Assembly: GCA_013115125.1 (NCBI GenBank)
Contig: JABANN010000230.1
Span: 1 to 50,299 of the forward strand
Length of the DNA: 50,299 nt
Reading direction: 5' to 3'
From: Perkinsus olseni
Taxonomy: Eukaryota; Perkinsozoa; Perkinsida
Position numbers and translations under genes: made by a program. Position 1 is the stretch's first letter; the number at the start of each line of letters is the position of its first letter. This document shows, one piece after another, positions 11,244 to 22,993 of this stretch. The notes beneath the pieces were generated by a model. The model was not told the DNA's origin. It did not search any database and worked only from the letters and a program-made list of their open reading frames with translations.

Positions 11244-13056
11244 CTACTGTCGCCTAGCATAGTAGTCGAAGTCATGACCAGCTGGCCTGTCGTAAGTGAT
11301 ATCTGTCTCGTTGGAGGGTCCACCCTCCAGCGAGTCTCCATTCATCATACTAAACGAACCCGCCGCTTTTCTCCGTTTTCTCGACTGCCTAGTACGCCTG
11401 CCTTGAGATCTGAAAAAATTCAGCGTACCGAAGTGCGACGAACTGTCTGATTGCATTGCATATCAACGCTACCGAGAGTCCCTAGCTGAGCACATCGGCA
11501 AGAGTCTAAGCCGGAACCGGTGTTAGACTATAAACTCACACACACGGAGTCTCACTGACCGGTGGTCTGACGATAGTCATCCCTTTGTATGCGACACCAG
11601 TAAAAGTTGAGATCCTCACAAGTCAGAAGATAGCTGTCGCCGCCTTCCTGAGCCTTTGCGGAACCCCTTTCCTGCCCCCCGAGGGCGCCTTGCTACGACG
11701 TCCGAGTCGTCGAGTCGATTCGGGGACCGTTGGCTGGAAAAGATCTCCTCCTGAGGCAAGGAGAGATAAAGTGACTCCCTCGGCGAAGGAATACAGAACA
11801 AACCCCTCGTCAACACTCCACACGGCCGACCGCGCGAAGCCCGACCGAATTTACTGTCACGACAGTAGGCGAGTTCTAGAGCCCTTCAGTATACAGCGAA
11901 CGTCTTCACTCGACACAGGACAGTACCAAGAAGCCGAGCGAGCCCGGAGAGCCCACCTGGGGTATTGTGGTAGAGTAGGCCATCGGCGGCATATCGTGCA
12001 ATGGTCCATTGTCATAATCACCTTCGGGAGCCCTGTAGCGGTACCGGTCTGACTCATCCCACGGCCGCATATCCTCCCTATACGGATACTCTTCTAATGG
12101 TGGTACATCCCAAGGCAGAGGAGGAGGCGCTGACCACTCAGGATACCGCCGCCTCTGACGCTCAAGGGAGCCATCTCGCTCCTCCCAGTCAGGTCGGCCC
12201 GCGTGGGTTGACTGAGAAAAAAATACCGCGATCGTCCCGCAATCTCCATCGTATGTGAGTAGCCGACCCAGCACTGTACGATAAATTCACGCTCTATTGT
12301 CCGAGTCCATCATGCTCAGCTCTGTAGAAAAACTTACAGTTACAAAAAAACGTCTACTTCAGAAACATTCGTCTATTATAACATTTAACATTGTCTACAG
12401 AAATACTTGTTACACCGAGTCATCTATGGTCAACCTATAAGTGCGTTCGTGCGTTCCGCCCTGTACCCAAGCATATCCACCTACCGTTGTGAGCCTAGTG
12501 TCATCACCTGGGTGGCCTTCGGTGAACGGAGGATGAACATCATAAAATGACCGAGGCATCGCATCTTCTCTGGGAGGCTCACCCTGAGAGGGATCCTCCG
12601 ACACACCCATCCATATGCTAACATCCCAAGACCTACGTCTTCCCACTCTCCACCATCATCAGATCCTTCATCATCCTTCACCTCCTGCCAATCTTTATAC
12701 CACTCCTTCTTGAACTCGTCCCACTTCCATTCGTACCACCACTTCTTGCCATCCCCCCACGAGCCCCAGCTGTCTCTACCCCAGTCGTCATCCTCCTTAT
12801 TCGTGTCAGACTTACGAGGTTCTCTCTCTTCCTGTTTCTCAGCCGAGTGCTTCAGCCGCTCACCCCAGCCTTCGTCCTCGCGGCCTTGAGAATCCTTCTT
12901 AGGTGCCGTCCACGAGCTAGAATCAGCTGCGTTGTGTTGCCTAGTGAGATGTTCCCATCCTGTGCGTTTGCTCTCCTCAGGGGCGGCTTTAGCTCCTGAT
13001 GTTGCTGACTCAGCGGCAGGAGCCCTGAGACACAGAAGCGGCTCTTCCCTGTCCAT
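11244..13056 (-). CDS. Low-complexity Trp/acidic and Arg/Pro-rich protein (several exons)
   Basis: Four coding blocks read on the minus strand. The first (about 12640-13056) is acidic and tryptophan-rich: GWGERLKHS, WGRDSWGSWGDGKKWWYEW, KKEWYKDWQEV. The second (12410-12590) includes GEPPREDAMPRSFYDVHPPF, reached by an intron that ends CCTCTCAG. The third (about 11950-12230) is RRRYPEWSAPPPLPWDVPPL followed by YPYREDMRPWDESDRYRYR. The fourth (11244-11400) includes RKRRKAAGSFSMMNG. Such composition is typical of disordered nuclear or RNA-associated proteins, but no domain is recognised. Exact splice sites beyond the first two blocks, and the start codon (ATG at 13056 is one option), are unresolved. 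The repeat at 11438-11530 lies between exons. Confidence 0.5.
11438..11530. repeat. Dispersed repeat, copy 1
   Basis: About 90 bp beginning GAACTGTCTGATT and including GAGCACATCGGC. It matches 40995-41090 at roughly three quarters of positions. This copy is open for about 30 codons (ELSDCIAYQRYRESLAEH). It may be a fragment of an old transposon or a duplicated exon. Confidence 0.7.
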
Positions 13057-13099
13057 AAAACACAGATGAGACAGTATGTCATGGCCGTTTTCCAGTCGA

Positions 13100-15350
13100 A
13101 CTAGTCGGCTCCATCAGATCTTCCGCGTTATGTCATCTCAAGATATGTGCAACTCTCGGGTTTCCACGCTTTTCACAATTGCTATCCGCTCAACACTTGG
13201 CAGAAACTTGATGCTCCTCTAAAAATTCGCTTGGGAGCCCTTTTTTCGCTCTTCACCAGAACCGCAAGAGAACACATCAAAATTCGGGCCGATCGTACGG
13301 ATCAGCACAAGGGCAATAGGGGGCGTCCAGACCCAAGCAGTCTCGCTATTCGTAGATTGAGAAGCACACATATACTTATTGGTTATAATCTTACTCCATC
13401 ATGAACCATCGGTATCACTACGTCGGCAGGAGACCCCGAGGGAAGAGCCGTCCGAGAGCCCCCTTACTTCATCGGCGCGGCCGGGCTCTGCGCGTTGCTG
13501 GAGGTCCACGCCTCTGGTCCCACCAGCTTCACTGCTGATTCGGTCGACACGGGCGTCTGACAATCCGACTGTGGCACCGTGCAGCACAGCCCTTCTCCAT
13601 CCTACCGAGGCGGATCCGGTCTTCAGGCCGGCCAATGCCTGGGCCCTAGCTGCTTCCCGAGCACGCTCCGCCTGACAGGAGCGGGGACCCACATTTGGGA
13701 GGAATTAGTGGGCGCGTCGCGAAGATACGGGATAGATACGGGGGATAAGTAGAGAATTGAGGATACCATCTTATGTCAATGGCGGGCCCATCCATTTTAG
13801 CGGTGGCAAGCCCAGGAGCCGTAGCTCAATTCGGTTGCGAAAAGCCTCATATTATATGACCCGCTATAGCGTAACAGTCTAGTAATGCAAGTAAAGAGCG
13901 AGAACGATGCATCCTTCTAGAGGCTAGTTGCCGTGGTGACAACAATAACATTAATATCTTCTTCACTTCGAACCTTGAGGCTGTCGAGGTTACATGAGCA
14001 CTGATGCGCTCTCCAAAATCAGCCAGACCCGATTCCCTCAGAGGCATTCTCCCGCCAGACACACCTCACGATTCATCTCCTCCTCGTCGAAGCGTTGAGC
14101 AGATAACTTAGAGTCCACAACCTCCTGCTTCGTCTTGAGCCATGATGATGTGAAGGATATCTGGTACGACAACAGGGCATGCCTCTTGGACGAATCAACG
14201 CCCGCCTCTGGTAAACAGAATGACCAAAACTAGTCCACGGCAGGTACAAAATGTATAAGCTAATTAGTTACTGCAAATTTCCGGACGCTTCCGAAATGAG
14301 AGAAGACCCGGGATTTCTCCTATACCTAAGCAGGCGTGAAAGACAGTGCCCTCTCACGTTCACAAGCATCTCCTTCTCTGTATTAACCACCATACTCCTC
14401 AGAAGGAGTTGTCCTCTCTTATCAACCCAACCAGCGTTGATGAGATGGTCTAAGTCCCCTTGGAGATCGAGGAGGCCCGTCCATCCCCTGAGCGATGACG
14501 TATACCACTCCTACAAGGTACGAGCCCTACACTGTTGGCTGCTGTTGGGTGAAGGTGGTCGGGCCGTACCGGATGATGGACGTGCTCGGGCACCTGACTC
14601 GAGCTAATGCGGGCAGATGTAGTCCACGGGTCTGCGAGATTCAGATCGCCAATTCTGTCCCTAATTATCACAACTTCGCGTCTGTTTTCACACTATTGTA
14701 GCTAGATAGATTAAAGCTAGTCTCGATGTTCTTCCCTGAGGGAAGTTCCCTCTCGTAGGAACCCCCCTCTCTTCCCCTCCTTTGGCTAGTTCCCACAACC
14801 ACACTCCACCCTACTCCCTCGTGTTGTGACACCGCACGTCGACCTCAAGATACTACTTTAAATTCGGAATCCACAGCATGACCTGCCGCCGCAATCCCTC
14901 AGGATGCTGCCGCCACAGTTCTGCTGCTGATTCTGAGGAGACCAGCTCAAGCGTTCGTTGCGAAGTCAGCCTCCTACGCTGGTTGTCTGCTTCGACCAAG
15001 ACGTTGACTGATAACCAAGTATCCTGCGCCGTGCTCGCCTGGCCCGTCCCCGCATAGAAGTAGCTGCACAGATGGTGAGAAACTCGCTACCACAACCGAC
15101 GGCTCACCCTCTGGGGTAGATCTGCAGACGATGTTTGCACTTTCTCTCGGAGTCCCAGATCTGCTTGCCGAGCATCATAGCACTCTGTGGGCCGAACCTC
15201 GATCGAGGGTCCCGAGCCAGGCAAATCACCTATTACGAATTGGGAGATTTCGTTCTCCTGCGCAACGTGACGATTGCAAATTTTCAGTTTTTTGAACGGA
15301 AAAATAGCCATTTTTGGCAAGTGTAGGAGATGGTGTCCTCGGGGCTACGG
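13100..15350. other. Interval without a supported gene
   Basis: Two overlapping frames at 13379-13692 on opposite strands are Ala/Arg- or Ser/Pro-rich, and I cannot choose between them. Nothing else in the interval shows a domain, an RNA gene or a repeat I can support. It probably contains the downstream or upstream parts of neighbouring genes. Confidence 0.4.
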
Positions 15351-15356
15351 CTTTTC

Positions 15357-17745
15357 TCAAGGCAGTGGTACCTGCTCCGTTTCGTGAGCTCGTAGAGGCG
15401 GTAGGATCTCCCTCATCTCCTCGGAATACTCGATGTTGGTTGTGGCCACTGAAAGAAGTCATCATTGCACAGAGGATAGTCTACAACGTTATCACACGAG
15501 AGGTAGGTGGTTCGATCCCTCCCCTCACCATTACCCGTAGTGGATCCCCTCCACTGCCCAGTATCGGTCCAGTTACTCGCATCCTCCCCTCCAACAGGCG
15601 GCGGCGGAGGGGGAGGAGGAGGAGGAGGAGGAGGGAGGAGGGACTGCTTCTGCTGTTGGGGTCGACGGGGGTACTTAGACGTCATCTTTCGTTGCCCCAC
15701 AGAGCCTTTGCCGCCGCCAGTGATACCTGTTCAGTAAACCTGCTGTCAGCAAAGACTCGCACTTTTTCGGAGAAACTTCAGGAGTTCAGCAGTCAGCACT
15801 TTTGAGCAAGCTGCTAAACAGTCCCGAGAAAAGACCAAGACCATCCACTTGCCCGCCTTTTGTGGGGCCCAATGTCCGAGCGACTGATCACTCGGGTGAA
15901 AACAAAACCGCAAGCTCGAGTTCACTTCAAAATTTGCCAGGAAACTATTTCCGTCATTCTACCAGTCAATAAGCGCACTTTTTCAACATGTAGCACCCGA
16001 CGGCCGGCGCCTGTCCAACCTCTTTAAGGGTCGTGAGCGGGGTGACACACATGCCCACTCGATGCCGCATATTTCTCGAGCGCATTCATTCTTCACCCGA
16101 TGACTCGGAAGAGTCTCCGGGCTCGGAGTAGTACTACCCGTCTTAGCTTGCTTGGCAGCATCACCAGTCAAATCAACGACATCTCCCTGCTGCTTCCCAT
16201 CTTCCCCTTCTCGCTGCGGGCTCGCTATAGACAACCTACACGCCCAACTGCAGTACCATCGTCGTCGTCCCTTCCTACTTCCACTGAGGCACATCAGACC
16301 GCGCTATCGCCTGCTTGTACATGTCCGCCATGGCCGCCCTGTCCAACTGGGGTGTCTCGGACTCCTCTTTTTTCTTAGGGGTACTTGTAGCCTGCGTTAC
16401 CGCCGGTACCCGAAGCTCTCCCAAGGGCTTCCGACTCGTCGGTGATTTCTCCGTCTCTTGCCGTTGCTGTGGTTTCGCTCCGCCGACACTCACAGCCTCC
16501 GGGATCTTCCTCGGGCCAAGAGGGGTCTGGTTGGCATTGTATTTCCCCTTCTTCTTTAGCCCTTTGCCTCCCTTTCCACCGGCCTTGCGCTGGTCGAACC
16601 TGTTCATCGCCGCCGCTTTTGGGGCCTCCACCGCAGGCACAACGCTAGGAGAGTGGGAGGCGTTCCTCCCTCTGTATTCTATTGTGGGGATATCCTCAAG
16701 AATGCTCTGCTGCTGTTGAACGGCCGGACGGCCGCGGTACCGATCGTACGTGTCCATCACGCTGGTCGAAGGCCCCCCTTTGCCTCCCACAGGCTGCTGA
16801 AAAGGGACGCCGGACGGGTACTGCACGGCAACCGGCTGGACGATAGAGTTGACGGGATACGGAGGACCTGTCGGTCTGCCAGTGGGGGGAAGCTGTGCAA
16901 CAGGTGGCTGCGCTGTGGGTAGCGGTTGCTGATACTGCTGGGATGGGCCTGGATTAACCATCCCTTGTGGAGCAAAGGGCGCTTGCTGCTGTGGTTGGGG
17001 TGGTGGTGGGGCCTGCTGCTGCGGTATGGCCATAGCCTGAGGGTTCATAGAACCCTGTGGTTGTGGTTGGGGTAGAGGAAGAGGTGCCGGCTGTTGCTGT
17101 CGTACGGGTACCGTAGGGGTACCGACAAATCCTCGTCCCTGTGATTGGGGTGGAGGGAGAGTCTGGCGCTGTGGAGGCATGGTCATGGCCTGCGGACCGA
17201 TAGCCACTTGCTGTTGTTGTGATTGGGGAGGAGAGGGAAGGACCGGCCGCTGCTGCTGTTGCTGCATCGCAATGGCCTGCGCGGTCGCCACGACCTCCTG
17301 TTGCTGCCGAGCGAAGTGCTGCTGTACCTAAGAAGACTTCATACAGTCGATGTTGTGGCATGTCGCTATCATCTAGAAGACGAGTCGTCCACAGGAGTAC
17401 GACCATGAACCCTTAAAATGCTGCTGCGGCGGGTGTTACCCAAACGCCCTGCAGAAGAGACTAGAGGAGAGATCCTCTCCCCTTGAAGGCCACGAGAGTA
17501 TAGATCCAGCCATGCAACAGTCACAACCCGATGAAGATTTTCATTTGAATCCATCGTTCGAACACCTAGGAGGAGTACTCTCCCCAAAGATCTATCCGTC
17601 TTACCGCAGCAGCATACTGACGTTGGTAGACGACCATCGCCTGCTGGTACTGCATCAACGCCTCCGCTGGGTCTGCCGAGTACTGAATGCCACCGCCTTG
17701 TTGCTGCTGCTGTTGTGACGGCGTCGTACCGCCATAGCTCGCCAT
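15357..17745 (-). CDS. Gln/Pro-rich, probably nuclear protein with SUMO-interaction motif
   Basis: Exon 1 (17605-17745) starts at an ATG and encodes MASYGG, a Q run and QYQQAMVVYQRQY. Exon 2 (16279-17327) is a long Q/P-rich tract, then GKGGKGLKKKGKY, then acidic/Lys tail residues. A 43-nt intron (16236-16278) leads to exon 3, which carries DVVDLTGD, a classic SUMO-interaction motif. Later exons encode a proline run (about 15610-15640) and finish at the stop at 15357. The last intron, 15449-15534, is an antisense tRNA-like sequence. Most of the protein is probably disordered. A role in RNA processing or transcription condensates is possible but not shown. Junctions between about 15700 and 16000 are not settled. 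Confidence 0.65.
15449..15534 (+). repeat. tRNA-like sequence forming an intron (antisense to its gene)
   Basis: On the minus strand this is an 86-nt GT...AG intron (GTAATGGTGA to CTTTCAG) between the exons ending TTACGG-phase and starting TGGCCAC. On the plus strand the same bases hold a B-box GGTGGTTCGATCCC, an anticodon-arm-like TTATCACACG and an A-box side. TGATGACTTCTTTC at its 3' splice end nearly repeats the end of intron 2 of the trehalose gene. Confidence 0.7.
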
Positions 17746-18599
17746 GGAGGGAGGGTGAGAGGGGAGGCGACGACGCCTGGGGTGACCATCAACGCATCAA
17801 CCCAGGCAACGCAACAGGCAAAGTTTAACACGATCGAGACAAGGACGAACTCCGATAGGATGGAGTTGCACAATGGTGTCCTCGAATGGTAGGACAGAAC
17901 CAGCAGAAGGAAGACAAGAGGGGTCAGTATGGTCAGTTGAAAGGAGATTCAGGAGAACCGAAGGGTCACACAGGACCGCTTCACCGAGCTGCTGTACAGC
18001 ATCTCGAGTTGAACGTGCTGATGGCAAGCAAGGGAGGTGCCGTTTGTCCCTCTACTCCCTCTCCCCTCCAATTACCGGCCATCCCCCAGGGGCCCTTCTC
18101 TGTCCACTACCAACGCAAGACTGCTGCTGTGGACGTAGTAATCTAGTACACGGGCAACAAAGCTGCTTCGCCGCTGGAATGATATCAAACTTATGACAAC
18201 TGGCTGATGCAGGGGAATGGTATTGAACAACATCTGCTGTTACTTCTGCTACCTCACCCATTGCAATGGCAATGACGAGCAACACCTGCAAGGACACTGA
18301 ATCGAACAACGTCTTCGACGTGTCCTACACAGTCCACATCGGTCGCACTTCCTGTGATGGCAAGGACATGATCGTCCGCTGGCTGCCGTCCAAAGTACAT
18401 TACCACGCCTATCGCGCACTGCCTGAACAACAGCGAAAGGATGAGGACCGCTGCCAAGCCATGGTGATGATAGTAGCAGCAGCAGTCGCGGGAAAACGCC
18501 GCGGCAGTAACGGGAGACATGTTGGCGTCTAGGAGGCGAGCAGGCGACGTAGAGGGTTGAAGCCAATACATGAACAAAAGCCAACTCCTGCGCTGAGCG

Positions 18600-19330
18600 G
18601 CTATGCGACGTGCCTTCCCGAAAATTTCGTCTTTTCGGTAACGGGTTGGGGTGCCATTTCACACCACTGGCCAACACTCAAGCTTACCGTTCTGTAGTCG
18701 CCGTACTTGTGACCAGTTGCTGATGCAGAACTACTATGCTGCTTCGCGGACGAGGTCTGAACGTGAAGGACCAGAAGTACTCCGCTCACAAGTCGTTGAG
18801 AATCAGTCTCACCGATGCACTTGAGGAAGAGTCGTCCATGACAGAAGTAGCGGCGGCCATCTTCTTCATCTGTTCCATGTCTTTGGACATGCTCCTAGTC
18901 CGCCGCCGCGTGAGCACCATCGGTTCTTGCTTCACCTCCACGACTTCCTTCTCCACCGCTCCGCTCTCGTTCTGGCCAGACACCGCCTACCGCAACGGCT
19001 ACTATCATGACGACTGTGCGAAGACGCCTACCTCCAATGGTCTCGCTGCACTCCGGCGCGTCGTTCGCCGCGCACTCGCCTCCGCAGACTTGGCCGTCAC
19101 GTCGTTCCCACTCGGCACAGCGCTGCTAGCAGCTGCCTTTTTCGACGTCGTCTCCGATAAGTTTTGTGCTGCAGCCACCTTGGCAACCGCAGCAGCAGCG
19201 GCTAGGGCCACCACGTTGGGAACGGACGGGACTTCCGCGGGCGGAGGGTTTTGGAAGGGAGGAGGAGATGTGGCAGACAGGACAGACGCTACGGCAGGGC
19301 AGACGATTGGCCCTCCAGCCTGATAGGAGA
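18600..19330 (-). CDS. Ala/Ser-rich basic protein with sumoylation consensus
   Basis: Exon A (19032 to about 19330, entered at the acceptor CCTATCAG) encodes an Ala-rich stretch (VVALAAAAAVAKVAAAQ) and RRTTRRSAARPLE. A 60-nt intron leads to exon B (18813-18971), which encodes EVVEVKQEPMVLTRRRTR and KDMEQMKKMAAATS. VKQE is a canonical psi-K-x-E sumoylation site beside a basic cluster, as in chromatin or transcription factors. A further exon near 18690-18760 reads TSSAKQHSSSASATGHKYGD. No folded domain is seen. First and last exons are not located, and the plus-strand frame at 18266-18532 leaves the 3' end ambiguous. Confidence 0.5.
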
Positions 19331-19624
19331 AGTCCAATATTATGAATGAAGGTGATCGTCGCCTCTCACTTGGTCCGAGGGCGTCGCCGGCGTCTTGACG
19401 GTCTTGCGAGTCTTAGCCGTTTGTGGGTAGGGGGTCGGATCCGCGCACTGACAGTGTCGTGTTATACCTGACCTTTTCTGTAAGTGACAAGCATGAGCTA
19501 AAGATTCTCAAGAGGACGATGATGGCTATGATATGATGCTCTCCTACACTGCTGACACTTCATACACCGTCTCTGGTGGCAACCACACTTCACTTCACCC
19601 ATGCTTGTATAACTGATCCCTGGG

Positions 19625-19697
19625 ATGCGGGGTGCCGGGATTGAACCTCCGGTCTCCGTCTGTAACCCGGTTGTTGACGATATCCCGCGGTAGGCAA
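19625..19697 (-). repeat. tRNA-like sequence, host-gene orientation unclear
   Basis: Reverse complement carries a B-box GGAGGTTCAATCCCGG and an upstream arm ACCGGGTTACAGACGG. On the minus strand it ends CATCCCAG; on the plus strand the region also begins GTATAACTG (19607) and ends GCGGTAG (19691). Either strand could use it as an intron. The flanking exons are not established. Confidence 0.45.
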
Positions 19698-20607
19698 CTG
19701 CAGCACCAGCGGCACTCAGAGCACTCAGTGAGTTGGCCAGTACAACGCTATTATTCTATCAACCCCAGTCCCGACTATTTCCTCAGAATATTTTACAACT
19801 TCCCAGTGATGCCCCCTTGTTCTCACCAGGGCCGCTTTCTTCGGTCTTCATGGCTTTCAGTGGGATGGGAGTCTCGCTGAGGCCCTCTCCTGGACGCTTC
19901 CTCGACGACGCACCACCTACACAGCCTCTCTACAACACAGGCTGATAGCCATGCCCCTACCCTCTCCGGTGCAGATGCAGTGTAGCGCGACACAGTTACC
20001 GCACACGGCGCCTGAACAGCAAAAGTGGTACATCCGAGGCGGCGGAATGTCGAGAAATGGTGAGCGGTCATCAACCGCACTCTACTCGAAGACGAGAATG
20101 ATGAGGCATGCTACGTGGAGGATGATCTGTCCTCGCGGCCCATGGGTGATGGTGATGTCAACTCCTTCAAGACTCGGCGTATGTAGTTCGGTCTTGGCGT
20201 AAGATAGACAGAATTAGTATATTCTGTGGTATTAATATATTAATTATGTACTATTGAATGGCATTATATTATTATTAGTATCAACATTAATTAGTAACCA
20301 GCACGTGTAAATGCGGTGACTGGCTGCACATATGACGAATTGGGTCATTCTACCGTTACCGTTCTAATTGGGTCGTTCGCGAAAACCGCTGTAATAGGTA
20401 TTATAATAATGATATATCTAAACTTAATATATAGTTATCCCCAACATCACATCAGAAATGCGGCGTGTGACGGCGGCAAGACAAGACCCATTCCATTCTC
20501 CACTTCCATGCAGCGGGCCATATACGATATACTTTCACAGGGGGGTATGCATGAGAAGACGGCGATGTGTGGTACTACATAATACAGGTATCGAGAGCAG
20601 ACTGACT

Positions 20608-20650
20608 ACATCGTTTGCTGCTGTTGCTGTTGCTGTTGCTGTTGTTGCAG
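20608..20650 (+). repeat. GTT/GCT trinucleotide microsatellite
   Basis: About 40 bp of alternating GCT and GTT triplets. It lies between an AT-rich stretch (20200-20450) and the minus-strand gene ending at 20684. Confidence 0.8.
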
Positions 20651-20683
20651 CGGCATGTGGGGGGGCATGTGGCATTCTCCTTC

Positions 20684-21300
20684 TTAATTCCTAATTTGGC
20701 TTGGACCTAGTGAGAGCAGAGAATGACTACTCATCCTTTCCGAACCTTCCCCGAGGTACATCCGAGCCGAAGCCTCCTCGGCGACAAGTGCAATGCTTAG
20801 CAAGACATTTGCGACAATCTTTGCATCGCTTCGCTCGGCCGCGGCGATCGACTGAATATCTATGATGCTGTTCGACGGTAGGCGAGAGGTCTTACCACAG
20901 TCGCTGCACTTCGCCACGGGCCATTGGACTCCCTTACCGAATGAGTACTGATGCACCTTGGTACCTGAAAATCGGGGAAGGTGTGGTATTGCATTTTTCA
21001 TGCATGCAGGAGTTGAGCGACGCAGCGATACCACCGCTCTTACTGGCTGGGAAATGCGGCAACCCGCTGGAAGTATTCGAGGAATCACCAATCTTCATCC
21101 TTGGACAAGAGGTGGGGAGCGTCTCCACTCGATGAGCCGTTCCATGGCGATACGTGATAGTCACCAGACCAGTCGCTGAAACCACAGCGCGATTAGACTA
21201 ACACGCCATCGTACACGTTTGGCAGCCCACCATCCCGGGTTCTATTCCCACGAGCTGCGCTCAGCACAGTCATTACCTGTCTGGTTATTGGTTATTCTCG
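20684..21300 (-). CDS. 3' exons of an unrecognised protein with a CxxC element
   Basis: After an antisense tRNA-like intron (21176-21251) the frame reads VETLPTSCPRMKIGD and SLNSCMHEKC. A further exon follows after GATTTTCAG and gives QWPVAKCSDCGKTSRLP, ending at a stop at 20684 after SLLSLGPSQIRN. The W-x4-C-x2-C-G-K-x3-LP spacing recalls the front of a CW-type zinc finger, but the rest of that fold is not seen, so this is only a hint. It could be the tail of the gene that carries the acetyltransferase domain upstream (21882-22560). Confidence 0.4.
21176..21251 (+). repeat. tRNA-like sequence forming an intron (antisense to its gene)
   Basis: Minus strand: 76-nt GT...AG intron, GTGGGAATAGAACCC to GTGGTTTCAG. 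Plus strand: T-arm CCCGGGTTCTATTCCC preceded by ACACGTTTGGCAG. The same ACACGTTTG...GGTTCTATTCCC pattern recurs in the 78-nt intron 38716-38793 of the trehalose gene, so the two derive from related sources. Confidence 0.65.
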
Positions 21301-21423
21301 CCCTACACCAGACCTCATCTTCTCCAGGCGCATTCTCCTGCCCCGCCAACACCGACACTGGGCATCCAGGGTCAGCCGCTATCTGATGACCGCGCGCCAC
21401 GAAATTGCCAAAGACTCCGCATC

Positions 21424-21775
21424 CTAATCTCCACGCACCCTTTTTGACCCCATGACTGCTCGGGGACTCAGCAGCCTAGCCAGCTTCACCCCGATATCAC
21501 ATCCCATCGTCTTAGCCGAGGCGTAGGTATCGATCCACTGGGCATAGACGAATCTAAGCAAGTGTGATAGGGGAGGATGTACTCTCCTCCGTGAACTCGA
21601 GCGAAGCAGAGAGAAGCGTGCGTTCGACGATAGCCTCCTGCAGGCGGACTGTGTTGTCCAACGCACGCTCGGGACTGAGACTTAACGCATAAGCGGTGAA
21701 CAAGAGGATCAATCTAACACCATGAGTAACCTTGCGAGCCCCAGAGAGTATGTTCGAGCTACTCGAATGCAATTA
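21424..21775 (-). CDS. Exon-like coding stretch, unassigned
   Basis: Two adjoining minus-strand frames look coding. Upstream is KVTHGVRLILLFTAYALSL then RLQEAIVERTLLSASLEF; downstream is FVYAQWIDTYASAKTMG ending SKRVRGD and a stop at 21424. The first has the look of an amphipathic helical segment. No family is recognised, and the junction between the two frames is unresolved. They could belong to the acetyltransferase gene upstream or to a separate small gene. Confidence 0.35.
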
Positions 21776-21881
21776 TATCACGCCCATGGCGGCGGAATTT
21801 CAGGTTGAAGCAAGCTGCTCGCAGATTGGTTAAATTAGGTAACCGTCGTTTCTCCTGCGACGATGAGAGGCGCCGCCCATA

Positions 21882-22560
21882 CTACTTCGGCATTCGAACA
21901 GATTCCTCAAATCCGAGAGCCTGGAAGAACCCAATGGCCTTCTGATCCACGCTGCTGATAACCTCGGTGAAACCTACGAAAGGAGTGGTACGGGTAGCGT
22001 GTGCGAGCCTACCCTACTACCTTCATGGACCCACTGTTGCATCAACGTATGCAGCAGACTCCGACCGTACCCCGAACCCCGATAGGCCTCAGCGGTCGCG
22101 ATATATGCCAACTCGATGAAACCAAACTTATAATGACGCGCTGAAGAGAACAGAACTCTCAATGCCAAAGTACCACGACAATCAACGAGCGATTCTCATA
22201 TTATCGTGATGGTTGCAAAGCCATCAATAACAGACAACTGGAGCACCGATTGGAAGCACGAACTCCCAGAAAACTCAGAGAGGTGCAACGTCGGTCGTAG
22301 CAAGAGAGTCGGCGCGAACGTCTATTCGATTTGGACGCACAACGGCGGACAAAACTTGTGAACTCTCGGTGGGGCACTATGCTTCACCGGTAAATTCGAG
22401 GATGTACTCCAATCTCCTAGACTCGAGCCTCGTTCACGGCCGAAGGAACTCATGGCGCTCCATACAACAGCCCCTGCTATAAGCTGGTTCCCACTTCCGC
22501 ACTGCGCAGTATGATCTCGCCACAACGCCCCCAGAAAGTCAGATCGTGCATGCAAGTACA
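21882..22560 (-). CDS. GCN5-related N-acetyltransferase (GNAT) domain protein
   Basis: The exon from 22021 to about 22190 encodes KFGFIELAYIATAEAYRGSG then YGRSLLHTLMQQW. This is GNAT motif A, with the acetyl-CoA-binding R-x-x-G-x-G loop (RGSGYG) after a beta strand. A 47-nt intron (21974-22020) leads to GFTEVISSVDQKAIGFFQAL then GFEESVRMPK, the motif B end of the fold (A-x-x-FF-x-x-LGF). An upstream exon (about 22380-22555) encodes LIAGAVVWSAMSSFG, likely earlier strands. GNATs move an acetyl group from acetyl-CoA to an amine; here the substrate cannot be told. The stop at 21882 may instead be a splice donor (AAGTAG), so the protein may continue into downstream exons. Confidence 0.7.
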
Positions 22561-22993
22561 GTTAAACACGCCCTACAGCCGATGCAGCTCTCGAATACGA
22601 TGGGTTCCATTCGTTTTCACAGGTAGCATACTGTACATGACGATAACACTACTTCAGCTTGCATGCTAAATTGGCGATACATCTGTTCGCGTATCGAGAT
22701 ATTACTCCCCTTATGTAAAACTTAGCGCTATATTCTACGAAGCTCAGTGACCAAGGCGCGAGATGATAACTAAGTGTGATCTCAGACTTTTCCAAATGTC
22801 GCTTCCCTCGTTCCCAAGGCCGAGGCCTTGACAATTATCAGGCCGGAATCGGCTCAACTGCAAGCGCTGCGCGAGAGAGTTTCCACTACTTGATCAAGCG
22901 CCGCCGACACATTCTCGAGAATTCGCCATTACGACCGCAAAATGCACGATGCACATACCATAAAAACTTCTTCAGCGATTACTACAACCCTCG

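Noticed and set aside
15507-15737. Plus-strand ORF with a glycine run
   Set aside because: It is the antisense of a proline-coding repeat in the minus-strand gene, and an intron with clear splice sites lies inside it.
18736-19323. 195-codon plus-strand ORF, Ala/Thr-rich
   Set aside because: The minus strand there gives two exons with a good junction, basic and SUMO-like motifs; the plus frame looks like its shadow.
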